From contig DATIQN010000051.1 in assembly GCA_035470785.1 (NCBI GenBank), positions 62,001 to 126,000 of the forward strand: DNA of 64,000 nucleotides. Direction: 5' to 3'. A program made the position numbers and the translations under genes. This DNA comes from Croceibacterium_B sp035470785 (lineage in GTDB: Bacteria > Pseudomonadota > Alphaproteobacteria > Sphingomonadales > Sphingomonadaceae). The notes beneath the pieces are model-generated. The model saw only the letters and a list, made by a program, of their open reading frames with translations. It was not told where the DNA came from and did no database searches. Positions 17,319 through 24,949 of the stretch are shown piece by piece (position 1 is the first letter of the stretch; every line of letters begins with the position of its first letter).

Positions 17319-17396
17319 CGTCATTCCCGCGAAGGCGGGAACCCAGAACGCCGTCGCGCTGGTTCGCCCCAGGTCCCCGCCTTCGCGGGGGTGACG
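17319..17396. repeat. Inverted REP-like intergenic repeat inside the operon
   Basis: CGTCATTCCCGCGAAGGCGG at 17319-17338 (arm to 17343) and its imperfect reverse complement at 17372-17396 match at 22 of 25 positions. Each arm also holds its own CCCGC-GAAG-GCGGG hairpin. This is the widespread REP-like element of proteobacterial intergenic regions, here between two genes of one operon, where its RNA hairpin could stabilise the upstream mRNA. Confidence 0.8.
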
Positions 17397-17410
17397 AACC
17401 GAGCGTAGCG

Positions 17411-18280
17411 TTAGCTCAGCCCCAGCACCCGCGCGGCGTTGTCCTTCATGATCCCCGGCATCACTTCCTCGCGAAAGCCCACCTCCTTGGCGGCGGCAAT
17501 CCACTTGTCGGGGTGGATCAGCGGGAAGTCGCTGCCGAACAGCATTTTGTGCTTCAGCTGGGTGTTGGCGTACTGGATCACCTGCTTGGGGAAGTACTTC
17601 GGGCTCCAGCCGCTGAGGTCGATGAACACGTTGTCCTTGTGCAGCGCCATGGAAAGGCTCTGGTCGACCCACGGCCAACTCGGGTGGGCGAGGATGACCT
17701 TCATGTCGGGGAAATCGACCGCGACGTCGTCGATCAGCATCGGCTCGCCGTACTTGAGTCGCATGCCCCCGCCGCCGCGCATCCCGGTGCCCATGCCCGA
17801 ATGGCCGGTGTGGAAGATCGCCGGCAGCTTGTACTCGTTGATGACCTCGTAGATCGGGTAGGCCATGCGGTCGGCCGGATGGGCGTTCTGGGCGATGCCG
17901 TGGAACTTGAAGCCCTTGACCCCGTGGTTCTCGACCAGGTCGCGCGCCTCGCGGGCGCCGAGTTTGCCCTTGTGCGGGTCGATGCTGGCGAAGGCGATGC
18001 AGATGTCGTCGTTCTTCTGCGCCTGCTCGGCGACTTCGTAGTTGGAGACGCGCCGGGCGCCCATGCCGCTCTCGGCGTCGACCGTGAACAGCACCAGGGC
18101 GATGTTCATGTCGCGGTACAGCTGGATCGTCTCGGGCATCTTCGGCCGTTCGCGCGGCGCCTTGAAATAGGCGCTGGCGGCGTCGAAGAACTGCGCCATG
18201 ACCGGGTCTTCGGGGTCGTGGCAACTGACCTCGGCGTGGACGTGGACGTCGATGGCGCGGATCTTGGCGAGGTCGATCAA
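17411..18280 (-). CDS. Amidohydrolase, possible 4-hydroxyphenyl-beta-ketoacyl-CoA hydrolase type
   Basis: TIM-barrel amidohydrolase 2 family protein of 289 residues. Metal motif IDVHVHAE (HxH), His in IFHTGHSGMG, a later IILAHPSWPW His and Asp in LFGSDFP. The overall sequence resembles proteins annotated as 4-hydroxyphenyl-beta-ketoacyl-CoA hydrolase (CouO-like), which split the side chain of phenylpropanoid CoA esters; I rely on memory for that. The start is a TTG overlapping the Rieske stop as TTGA, after GGAGAAAG. It keeps the HxH pair, unlike the LigW-type proteins at 28883 and 42653. Alternative: another hydrolase or decarboxylase of the superfamily. Confidence 0.82.
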   Translation of the reverse strand: MIDLAKIRAIDVHVHAEVSCHDPEDPVMAQFFDAASAYFKAPRERPKMPETIQLYRDMNIALVLFTVDAESGMGARRVSNYEVAEQAQKNDDICIAFASIDPHKGKLGAREARDLVENHGVKGFKFHGIAQNAHPADRMAYPIYEVINEYKLPAIFHTGHSGMGTGMRGGGGMRLKYGEPMLIDDVAVDFPDMKVILAHPSWPWVDQSLSMALHKDNVFIDLSGWSPKYFPKQVIQYANTQLKHKMLFGSDFPLIHPDKWIAAAKEVGFREEVMPGIMKDNAARVLGLS

Positions 18281-19341
18281 GCAACTTTCTCCGGAAGGTT
18301 GGCGGCCGCGTTCTCGGCCCTGGCCAGCCGCTCTACCAGCCGGTTGAAAATCGTCACCCCCTTGTCGTGCGCGGTCGGCATGATCCGCGGGTCGGGCGTG
18401 CGGTCGATCACGCGCTGCTGCGCCTCGATCATTACCTTGTCCTCGCCGAACGCCATGCCGGCAAGCTGCATCAGCGAATCGCGCAGCGCCTCGTCCCCGT
18501 GGCCGCGGCGCGGGCCCCAGCTGAAGAAATAGCGTGAGGTTTTTGCGGTCATCGGCGTCACCGCCTGGCTGGTGAAGGTTACGCCCAGCCGTGCGTCTTC
18601 GAGTTGCGGGGGAGCGAAATCGAGCTTCTCAGCGGTCCCGCGCTCGTAGTTGCCGCTCCACATTAGCAGCACGCCCGGAATCAGGAAGTCGTAGGTCATG
18701 TAGGAATCGATCGGCTCGTCAGACTTGCGCGACGACTGACCCATCGTGTCGGTCATCCAGCGCGAATAGCGAACGCCGCGCTCGAGCGGCTCGAGCTTGG
18801 GCAGGCTTTGCGCGAACTCGGGTCCGGCGCCGAAGCTGTTTGCGTGGACGTAGCTGAGGTGGCTGAAGTCGAGCAGGTTGTCGTTGATCAGCCGCGCCTC
18901 GGCTTCGTAGTCGAGGTGCCCGTGGCCGAGGATGTAGTCGGGATCGCTCAGGCCGACGGCCGGCGGGATTAGTGCTTCGTCGGCCTGCGCCGGATCGCCC
19001 ATCCACACCCAGATCCAGTCATGCCGGTCGGCAACCGCGTAGGCCTTAACCTGCGCATGCTTGGGGACGAGGTCCTGCCCGGGAATTTCAGCCACGCGCC
19101 CGTCCGCATCGTAGAGCAGGCCGTGATACATGCAGCGCAGGCGATCGCCCTCGCAACGGCCGAGCGAAAGCGGCGCGAGCCGGTGGACGCAGCGGTCTTC
19201 GAGCGCGACGAGGCGCCCGCTTTCCGCCCTGAAAATGACGATCGGTTCGTCCAGGATGGAGACGGCGAACGGTTTCGCCGCCTCCAGCTCCGGGCTCCAC
19301 GCCGCGACGTACCAGGCGTCGCGGACGTAGGGGCTCAGCAT
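18277..19341 (-). CDS. Rieske non-heme iron oxygenase, VanA-like O-demethylase alpha subunit
   Basis: Oxygenase component of about 354 residues. The Rieske cluster is Cys51-x-His53 and Cys70-x2-His73 (counting from the ATG at 19341); the mononuclear iron site is Asp158-x2-His161-x4-His166 (LLDFSHLSYVH). Order, length and NAWYVA-like N terminus (RDAWYVAAW) match VanA, LigXa and dicamba monooxygenase, which release aryl methyl groups as formaldehyde. A GTG one codon earlier is also possible. It needs a reductase/ferredoxin, and none is encoded in the window. Positioned second in the operon, 13 bp after the ALDH. Confidence 0.9.
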   Translation of the reverse strand: MLSPYVRDAWYVAAWSPELEAAKPFAVSILDEPIVIFRAESGRLVALEDRCVHRLAPLSLGRCEGDRLRCMYHGLLYDADGRVAEIPGQDLVPKHAQVKAYAVADRHDWIWVWMGDPAQADEALIPPAVGLSDPDYILGHGHLDYEAEARLINDNLLDFSHLSYVHANSFGAGPEFAQSLPKLEPLERGVRYSRWMTDTMGQSSRKSDEPIDSYMTYDFLIPGVLLMWSGNYERGTAEKLDFAPPQLEDARLGVTFTSQAVTPMTAKTSRYFFSWGPRRGHGDEALRDSLMQLAGMAFGEDKVMIEAQQRVIDRTPDPRIMPTAHDKGVTIFNRLVERLARAENAAANLPEKVA

Positions 19342-19354
19342 CACCCAGCTCCGG

Positions 19355-20869
19355 TCAGAGCTGGATTATGACCGTCTTGGTCTCCTGGTAGGCCTCGAGG
19401 CCCTGGAGGCCCTGCTCGCGGCCGATGCCCGATTCCTTGTAACCGCCGAACGGCAGCGCCGTGTCGATCACCGCGTGGCAATTGCCCCACACGGTGCCCG
19501 ACTTGATCTTGGAAGCGAGCCTGTGCATCGCGCTGACGTCCTTGGTCCAGACGCCGGCACCGAGGCCGTAGCAGGTGTCGTTGGCCATCTTGGCGACTTC
19601 GTCGAGATCCTCGAACCGCTGCGCCACCACGACCGGGCCAAAGATTTCCTCGCGCACCACGCTCATCTGCGGGTTCACGTCGGCGAGGATCGTCGGGTTG
19701 ACGTAGTAGCCGCCTGGACTCGTGGGAACGTCGCCGCCCATGACCACGCTGGCGCCGTCGCGCTTACCCGCCTCGATGTAGCCCATCACGCGGTCATGCT
19801 GCTCCTTGGAGACCAGCGGGCCCATGTGGCCTTCGGGGTCGAGCGAGGCGCGCGGAGCCCAGAAGCCCGCCGTCTGCGCCATGCCTTCGAGCACGCTGTC
19901 GAAGATCGACTTGTGCGCGAACAGGCGGCTTCCGGCGACGCAGACCTGGCCCGAGTTGAAGAAGATGCCGCCGGCAACGCCGGGGGCGGTCGCCGCGACG
20001 TCAACGTCGGGCATGACCACGACCGGGCTCTTGCCGCCGAGCTCGAGCGTGACGCGCTTCATCGTGTCGGTGGCGTTCTTGTTGATCACCTTGCCGATCT
20101 CGGTCGAGCCGGTGAAGGCGATCTTGTCGACATCGGGGTGCTTGACCATGCGGTCGCCAGCGGTGTGGCCGTTGCCGGTGATGATGTTGATCACGCCCGC
20201 CGGGAAGCCGGCGTCGACGATCAGGTCGGCCAGCTTGAGCGCGGTCAGGCTGGTCTGCTCGGCCGGCTTGAGCACGGTGCAGCAGCCGGCGGCGATCGAC
20301 GGGGCGATCTTGAGGCAGGCCATCAGCAGCGGGAAGTTCCACGGCACGATCTGCGCGGTCACGCCGACCGGTTCCTTGACCGTGTAGCTGAACACCGTGC
20401 CGGTCGGCATCGTGTACGGCTGGATCACCTGGCCGCCGGTCTTGCTGGCCCAACCGGCCATGAAGCGAATCTGGCTAATCGCGCCCGGGATATCGACCGC
20501 GCTGGCCATGCCCTTGGGCTTGCCATTGTCGATCGCCTCGAGCTCGGCGAACAGGTCGGCATTGGCTTCGAGCAGGTCCGCGAACTTGTGCATGATCCGC
20601 TCACGCTGCATCGGCGCCAGGCCGTACCAGCGGTTGTCGTCGACCGCGGCGCGCGCGGCGGCGACCGCGCGATCAACGTCCTTGTCCGAGGCGTCGACGA
20701 CATGGCCGACGACCTTGCCTGAGGAAGGATCCTCGACGTCGATCACCTTGGCGTGGCTCGAATCGACCCATTCGTTGTTGATGAACAGCTGCGGCTTGCG
20801 GGCCAGGAAGGCCTTGGCCTCTTTCGAATATTCGCGCTGTGTGCGGTCAATGATGGTGACTTCATTCAT
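19355..20869 (-). CDS. NAD(P)-dependent aldehyde dehydrogenase
   Basis: ALDH superfamily enzyme of 504 residues with the general base Glu276 (LELGGKSP) and catalytic Cys310 (FFNSGQVCVAG), spaced 34 residues as usual, plus PWNFPL and GYKESGIGRE motifs. It resembles the phenylacetaldehyde/betaine aldehyde group. ATG start with AAAGGAG. It is the first gene of the operon running to 12550. The 125-bp region upstream holds a 16-bp element shared with the promoter of the TonB receptor at 28728. Likely role: oxidising an aryl or aryl-alkyl aldehyde to the acid. Confidence 0.93.
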   Translation of the reverse strand: MNEVTIIDRTQREYSKEAKAFLARKPQLFINNEWVDSSHAKVIDVEDPSSGKVVGHVVDASDKDVDRAVAAARAAVDDNRWYGLAPMQRERIMHKFADLLEANADLFAELEAIDNGKPKGMASAVDIPGAISQIRFMAGWASKTGGQVIQPYTMPTGTVFSYTVKEPVGVTAQIVPWNFPLLMACLKIAPSIAAGCCTVLKPAEQTSLTALKLADLIVDAGFPAGVINIITGNGHTAGDRMVKHPDVDKIAFTGSTEIGKVINKNATDTMKRVTLELGGKSPVVVMPDVDVAATAPGVAGGIFFNSGQVCVAGSRLFAHKSIFDSVLEGMAQTAGFWAPRASLDPEGHMGPLVSKEQHDRVMGYIEAGKRDGASVVMGGDVPTSPGGYYVNPTILADVNPQMSVVREEIFGPVVVAQRFEDLDEVAKMANDTCYGLGAGVWTKDVSAMHRLASKIKSGTVWGNCHAVIDTALPFGGYKESGIGREQGLQGLEAYQETKTVIIQL

Positions 20870-20960
20870 GGCAACTGGCTCCTTTCCCGAAGCGAATCCC
20901 TGTTTGGGTTAAACTCTAGCAGATCGTGGCGCGGCGAGCATCAACTGCGCGGCCATCCTA

Positions 20961-20976
20961 ACGACCGTTACAATCG
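20961..20976. promoter_or_regulatory. 16-bp element shared with the TonB receptor promoter
   Basis: ACGACCGTTACAATCG here and ACGATCGTTGCAATCG at 28796-28811 agree at 14 of 16 positions and have the same orientation relative to a downstream minus-strand gene. A TAACG-AC-CGTTA half palindrome overlaps it. Function is unknown. Confidence 0.4.
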
Positions 20977-20994
20977 TCTCGTCGCGGAGTCGAA

Positions 20995-23151
20995 TCATGT
21001 CTTGCCCTTCTTCTCGAGGGCCTTGTCCTCGTTGGCGCGCATGATGACGTACTGACGAACGGCCTCGGCATCGTCGGGCGTCAGCGCGGCCTTCCACGAG
21101 ACCATTCCGCCCGCATGGAGCGCGCCGCCGATCACGATCGTCTTGAACGCGTCGGCGCTGCCGATCGCGCCCGAGCGCCGCAAGTCCGGGTTGAGCGCGC
21201 CAGCGATCGCCGCGTCGCCGTGGCACACCGAACAGTAGCGGCCGTAGACGTCGGCACCGTGGGTCGCCTGGGCTACCGTGCCGGTGAATGCCGGCGGATC
21301 GAGCACCAGCTTGTTGAGCGGCGGCGCGGGCGGCAGCGTGGCCGTGCCGCCGATCTTGAACACCAGCAGGCGGCTAATATTGCGCGGGAAGCCCGACTTC
21401 GCCGCGAGCAGGCCCGGCGCGATGTCCCACACTCCGCCCCAGCCGGCGAGCACGGCGACGTACTGCTGGCCGTCGATGGCATAAGTCATCGGGGCGGCGA
21501 TGATCCCGCTCTGGGTCGGGAAGGTCCACAGCTGCTTGCCACTGTCGGCGCTGTAGGCGGCGAACTGCTCGGTCGCGGTGCCCTGGAAAACCAGGTTGCC
21601 GGCGGTCGCCAGCGTGCCGCCGTTCCACGGGCCCTTGTAGCTGACCGTCCACGCGGCCTTCTTTTTGACCGGGTCCCACGCCACGAGTGCGCCGGTCGTT
21701 CCCGCCAGCGCCTGGTCGCGCACGGCCTGGATCGCCGGAAGCGCGGTACCGGCGCTGTCGAGCCCGGTCTGGAAGCCGATCGGCGAGGCTTTCCAGTCCT
21801 TCTTGGCGAGGTACGGGAAACCGGCGTTGTTGGCCGGAATGTACATCAGTCCGGTCGCCGGCGAGTAGCTCTGGGCGTGCCACGAGTGCGCGCCGCCCGC
21901 GCCGGGGACCGAGACCCACAGCTTGCCGGTCTGTTCGTAGCGCGCAGCCGGATTGATCGTCGGCCGCCCAGTCTTGGGATCGATGCCGGTGGTCCACGTC
22001 TGCGCGGTCCACGGGGTGCCGGAGACGAACTTTCCGCTCTTGGCGTCGAGGATATAGAAGTAGCCGTTCTTGGGCGCGTGCAGCACGACGTGCTGCTGCT
22101 TGCCGTCGATCGTCAGGTCGGCGAGCGTGATCTGCGCGTCGCTGTCATAATCCCAGCGGTCCTCGGGCGTTTCCTGGAAGTGCCAGGCATAGGCGCCGGT
22201 GTCGGCGTTCACCGCGACGATCGAGCTGGTGTAGAGGTTGTCCTCGCCCGCCTTCTCCCCTTGCAGGCGGCCGTTCGCCGCCGGGTTCCACGGCTCGGCG
22301 TTGCCGGTGCCGAAGATGACGAGGTTGTTGGCCGGATCGTAAGTGATCGCGTCCCACACCGTGCCGCCGCCGCCGAGTTCCCAGTACTTGCCGCCCCATG
22401 TGTCGGCGGCCTTCTTCATAGCGTCGTTCTCGAAGCTCTTGGAAGGATTGCCGGGCACGGTGTGGAAGCGCCACAGCTCGTTGCCCGTCGCCCAGTCGAA
22501 CGCCGCGATGAAGCCGCGCGCGCGGTACTCGGCGCCGCCCGAGCCGATGAACACCTTTCCGTGGGCCACGCGCGGCGCACCGGTGATCGTGTAGTTGGTG
22601 TGGTCGGGCACGATGTCCTTGCGCCACGCGACCGAACCGTCCTTCTGGTTCAAGGCGACGAGGTAGCCGTCGAGCGTCGCGAGGTAGACCTTGTCGCCAT
22701 AGAGTGCGACGCCGCGATTGACCGCATCGCAGCAGGCGACCGGCAACGTCTCGCGCGGGACCTTGGGATCGTACGTCCACTTCAGCGCGCCGGTCTTGGC
22801 GTCGTAGGCGTTGACCTTGCTCCACGCGGTCGAGACGTAGAGCACGCCGTCGTGCATCAGCGGCGTCGCTTCCTGCCCACGCGCGGTATCGAGATCGGCC
22901 GACCAGGCAAGGCCGAGCTGGCCGACGGTCTTGTCGCTGACCTGTGTCAGCGGGCTGAAGCGCTGCTCCCCATTGTCGCGCCCGTAGGTGAGCCACTCGT
23001 TGCCGTCCGCCGCGGCAATCATCGCGTCGGTGACGCCAGTGGTCGGCGCGGCGCTGGCTTGCGCCGCCGAGCCGCCGCCGGTGCTGACCTGCTTGCAGCC
23101 GGCGAGCGCGAGCGCCGCGCAAAGACCCATCACCCACTTCGAACGCGTCAT
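20995..23151 (-). CDS. PQQ-dependent quinohemoprotein alcohol dehydrogenase (lipoprotein), lanthanide-type site
   Basis: Periplasmic PQQ alcohol dehydrogenase of 718 residues with a C-terminal cytochrome c domain (CSVCH). The N terminus is a lipoprotein signal with lipobox LAGC, Cys19. The vicinal disulfide is Cys140-Cys141. Predicted metal/catalytic residues are Glu208 (GAEYRARG), Asn284 (GTGNAEPW) and catalytic Asp334 in WDYDSD. The residue at +2, Asp336, is the acidic residue that in XoxF/PedH-type enzymes adds a ligand for lanthanides; calcium enzymes have Ala, Ser or Thr there. The start ATG (23151) is 22 bp past the GST stop; longer readings lack a signal peptide. Substrate alcohol unknown. 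Confidence 0.9.
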   Translation of the reverse strand: MTRSKWVMGLCAALALAGCKQVSTGGGSAAQASAAPTTGVTDAMIAAADGNEWLTYGRDNGEQRFSPLTQVSDKTVGQLGLAWSADLDTARGQEATPLMHDGVLYVSTAWSKVNAYDAKTGALKWTYDPKVPRETLPVACCDAVNRGVALYGDKVYLATLDGYLVALNQKDGSVAWRKDIVPDHTNYTITGAPRVAHGKVFIGSGGAEYRARGFIAAFDWATGNELWRFHTVPGNPSKSFENDAMKKAADTWGGKYWELGGGGTVWDAITYDPANNLVIFGTGNAEPWNPAANGRLQGEKAGEDNLYTSSIVAVNADTGAYAWHFQETPEDRWDYDSDAQITLADLTIDGKQQHVVLHAPKNGYFYILDAKSGKFVSGTPWTAQTWTTGIDPKTGRPTINPAARYEQTGKLWVSVPGAGGAHSWHAQSYSPATGLMYIPANNAGFPYLAKKDWKASPIGFQTGLDSAGTALPAIQAVRDQALAGTTGALVAWDPVKKKAAWTVSYKGPWNGGTLATAGNLVFQGTATEQFAAYSADSGKQLWTFPTQSGIIAAPMTYAIDGQQYVAVLAGWGGVWDIAPGLLAAKSGFPRNISRLLVFKIGGTATLPPAPPLNKLVLDPPAFTGTVAQATHGADVYGRYCSVCHGDAAIAGALNPDLRRSGAIGSADAFKTIVIGGALHAGGMVSWKAALTPDDAEAVRQYVIMRANEDKALEKKGKT

Positions 23152-23173
23152 AGTCCCTCCCAGGAAAGGCTTG

Positions 23174-23962
23174 TCAGCCCCAGCGATTGATTTCCGGCCC
23201 CGGCGCGAAGGCGTGCGCGGGATTGTCGGTCGTAGCGCGCGCGAGCGCTTTCTGCACGCTCGGTCGCGTCTCGACCCGGTCCATCCACGCGAGGCAGCGG
23301 TCCTGCCCGGCGAAGGCATCGGCTTCGAGTTCACGCATAGGGCGCAACCAGGCGAAGGATTCGAGGTCGGCGATCGAGAACGGCCCCATCAGCCAATCGC
23401 GCCCGTCGCCCAGCTGAGTCTCAACGCGCGCGCTGAACTGCGCGACCTTGGTCTTCGAATCTTCGACTTTGGCGGCGTCGACCACGTCGTCGCGCAGCTC
23501 CTGCCAGCGCTTGCGCTGGTCCTCGCTGACGATCGTATCGGACAGCTTGTTGAACTCGGCCTGGCCCATCGCCGCTAGCAGCTTCTGCGACCACGCGAGG
23601 TTGCCGAGATAGGCGACGGCAGGCGAAAGCCGTTCGGTCGCCTGCCGGCACCACATCAGCATCTGCCAGCGGGCATAGGGATCGCTCGGCTGAAGACCGC
23701 AGCCCCCGGCCGCTTCATCGAAATACTGCGCCAGGAACACGGCTTCGGCCATCGCTTCGCCGTCGGCGACGAGCACGGGCCCTTCGCCTTCGACGGCCAT
23801 GTCGAGGGCAACGCTTTCCGTCACGCCGGGAAGGGCGTGGCGTTCGCCGGCGAGCAAGTCGATCGGGCGGCATTCGATGCCCAGTCCGCTTTCCTCGAGC
23901 GCCGCGAGCACCGAGAGCGACGGCCCGTTGGGTTCGCCGTGGTAGAGCACCATCTGCGCCAT
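23174..23962 (-). CDS. GST-like protein, divergent member of a LigF-like pair
   Basis: Thioredoxin-fold plus helical GST protein of 262 residues. Its N terminus VLYHGEPNGPS aligns with the upstream GST (TLYHWEPNANS) but the LigF-type ANS motif becomes GPS; Ser15 is kept, Asn is lost. The thioredoxin domain is poorly conserved between residues 35 and 70. It starts at an ATG sharing bases with the upstream GST stop (TGATG), so the two are translationally coupled and might form a heterodimer, as known for some sphingomonad etherases. Role by similarity only. Confidence 0.82.
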   Translation of the reverse strand: MAQMVLYHGEPNGPSLSVLAALEESGLGIECRPIDLLAGERHALPGVTESVALDMAVEGEGPVLVADGEAMAEAVFLAQYFDEAAGGCGLQPSDPYARWQMLMWCRQATERLSPAVAYLGNLAWSQKLLAAMGQAEFNKLSDTIVSEDQRKRWQELRDDVVDAAKVEDSKTKVAQFSARVETQLGDGRDWLMGPFSIADLESFAWLRPMRELEADAFAGQDRCLAWMDRVETRPSVQKALARATTDNPAHAFAPGPEINRWG

Positions 23963-24729
23963 CAGGCGAACTCCTCCATCAGCGCGTTGAAGCGGTCGGT
24001 GAAGCGGCCCTGGCCGAGCGCCCAGGTCTGCTGCACGGCGGGGCGCTTGTAGACCACTTTCAGCCAGCGCCAGATGTTGGGCGTGTGCTGCGGCCCGCAC
24101 AGGTCGGGATTGCCGACCGGCAGGCCGTAAGTCGAGTTGAAGATGTTGATGTCGGCGAGCGAGTACTGGTCGCTGGCGACGTATTCGCGCTTGCCGAGCT
24201 CTTCCTCGAGCATTTTGACGCCGTGGGCGACCCGGCGCTTGCTTTCGGCGAGTTCGCTCTCGCTGAACTCGGCGAACATCGCCTTGCGCCATGCCGCGCG
24301 CCGTTCGGGCAGGGGAATGCGCGCGATCAGCGCCTCGCGCTCTTCGACCGAGCGCTTGGCCAGCGCCGGGCCGACGAACGTGCACCAGCCGATCATCGAG
24401 AAGCTCGGCCCGAGCCACTGGTCCATGAACTTCATCCACCAGCGCACCCGCCAGCGGTCCTGCGGATCGGTCGGCATCAGGTCCGGGCCGGGGAATGCGT
24501 CGTTGACGTATTCCATGATCGCGGTGCTTTCGGTCAGCACCTTGTCGCCATGAGTCATCGCCGGGATCGTGCCCTGCGGGTTGACCGCGAGGTACTCCGG
24601 CTTGTGCTGGTCGAATTCGAGCATGTCGATGTAATGGCTGTCGAACGCGACGCCCTTCTCGGCGAGCGCCAGCATCGGCTTGCCCGAGTTGGCGTTCGGC
24701 TCCCAGTGATAAAGCGTGACGTCGGCCAT
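23962..24729 (-). CDS. LigF-like glutathione S-transferase
   Basis: GST-fold protein of 255 residues of the same group as the one at 15764: ANS at residues 13-15, FDQHKPEYLAVNPQGTIPAM, ESTAIMEYVNDAFP, and SLADINIF in the helical domain. LigF-type enzymes cleave beta-aryl ethers with glutathione. It is the first gene of the unit GST-GST-PQQ dehydrogenase, and operator site B lies 37 bp upstream. It is divergent from the MetE-like gene. Activity as an etherase is inferred. Confidence 0.85.
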   Translation of the reverse strand: MADVTLYHWEPNANSGKPMLALAEKGVAFDSHYIDMLEFDQHKPEYLAVNPQGTIPAMTHGDKVLTESTAIMEYVNDAFPGPDLMPTDPQDRWRVRWWMKFMDQWLGPSFSMIGWCTFVGPALAKRSVEEREALIARIPLPERRAAWRKAMFAEFSESELAESKRRVAHGVKMLEEELGKREYVASDQYSLADINIFNSTYGLPVGNPDLCGPQHTPNIWRWLKVVYKRPAVQQTWALGQGRFTDRFNALMEEFA

Positions 24730-24765
24730 CGTCTCTCCCGCGCGGTGCCTCGCGGCCCGCGGATT

Positions 24766-24784
24766 TTGTAAGCAATGCCTACAA
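24766..24784. promoter_or_regulatory. Operator-like palindrome, site B
   Basis: TTGTAAGC-AAT-GCCTACAA: 8-bp arms with one mismatch and a 3-bp spacer. It lies between the GST/PQQ dehydrogenase unit (37 bp from its ATG) and the divergent MetE-like gene, in the longest gene-free stretch of the window (24730-24949). Confidence 0.7.
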
Positions 24785-24949
24785 TCGCCGCGCGAGTCCG
24801 GTCAAGCAATCGTGAAACGCGCCCGATTCCGCCGATTGTGCGTTGCGGGAGGGCTGCGATTGGGCGTATGATTGCGCCCGTCAGTCGAGCGCGAGCCCGC
24901 GTTATGACCCTGGCTAAAGATCCATTCTTTGCCACGACAGGACCTCAAC

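Noticed and set aside
20957..20975. A possible 19-bp operator before the ALDH gene
   Set aside because: Only about 9 of 16 arm positions agree, mostly in the right half, so I list only the separate 16-bp element.
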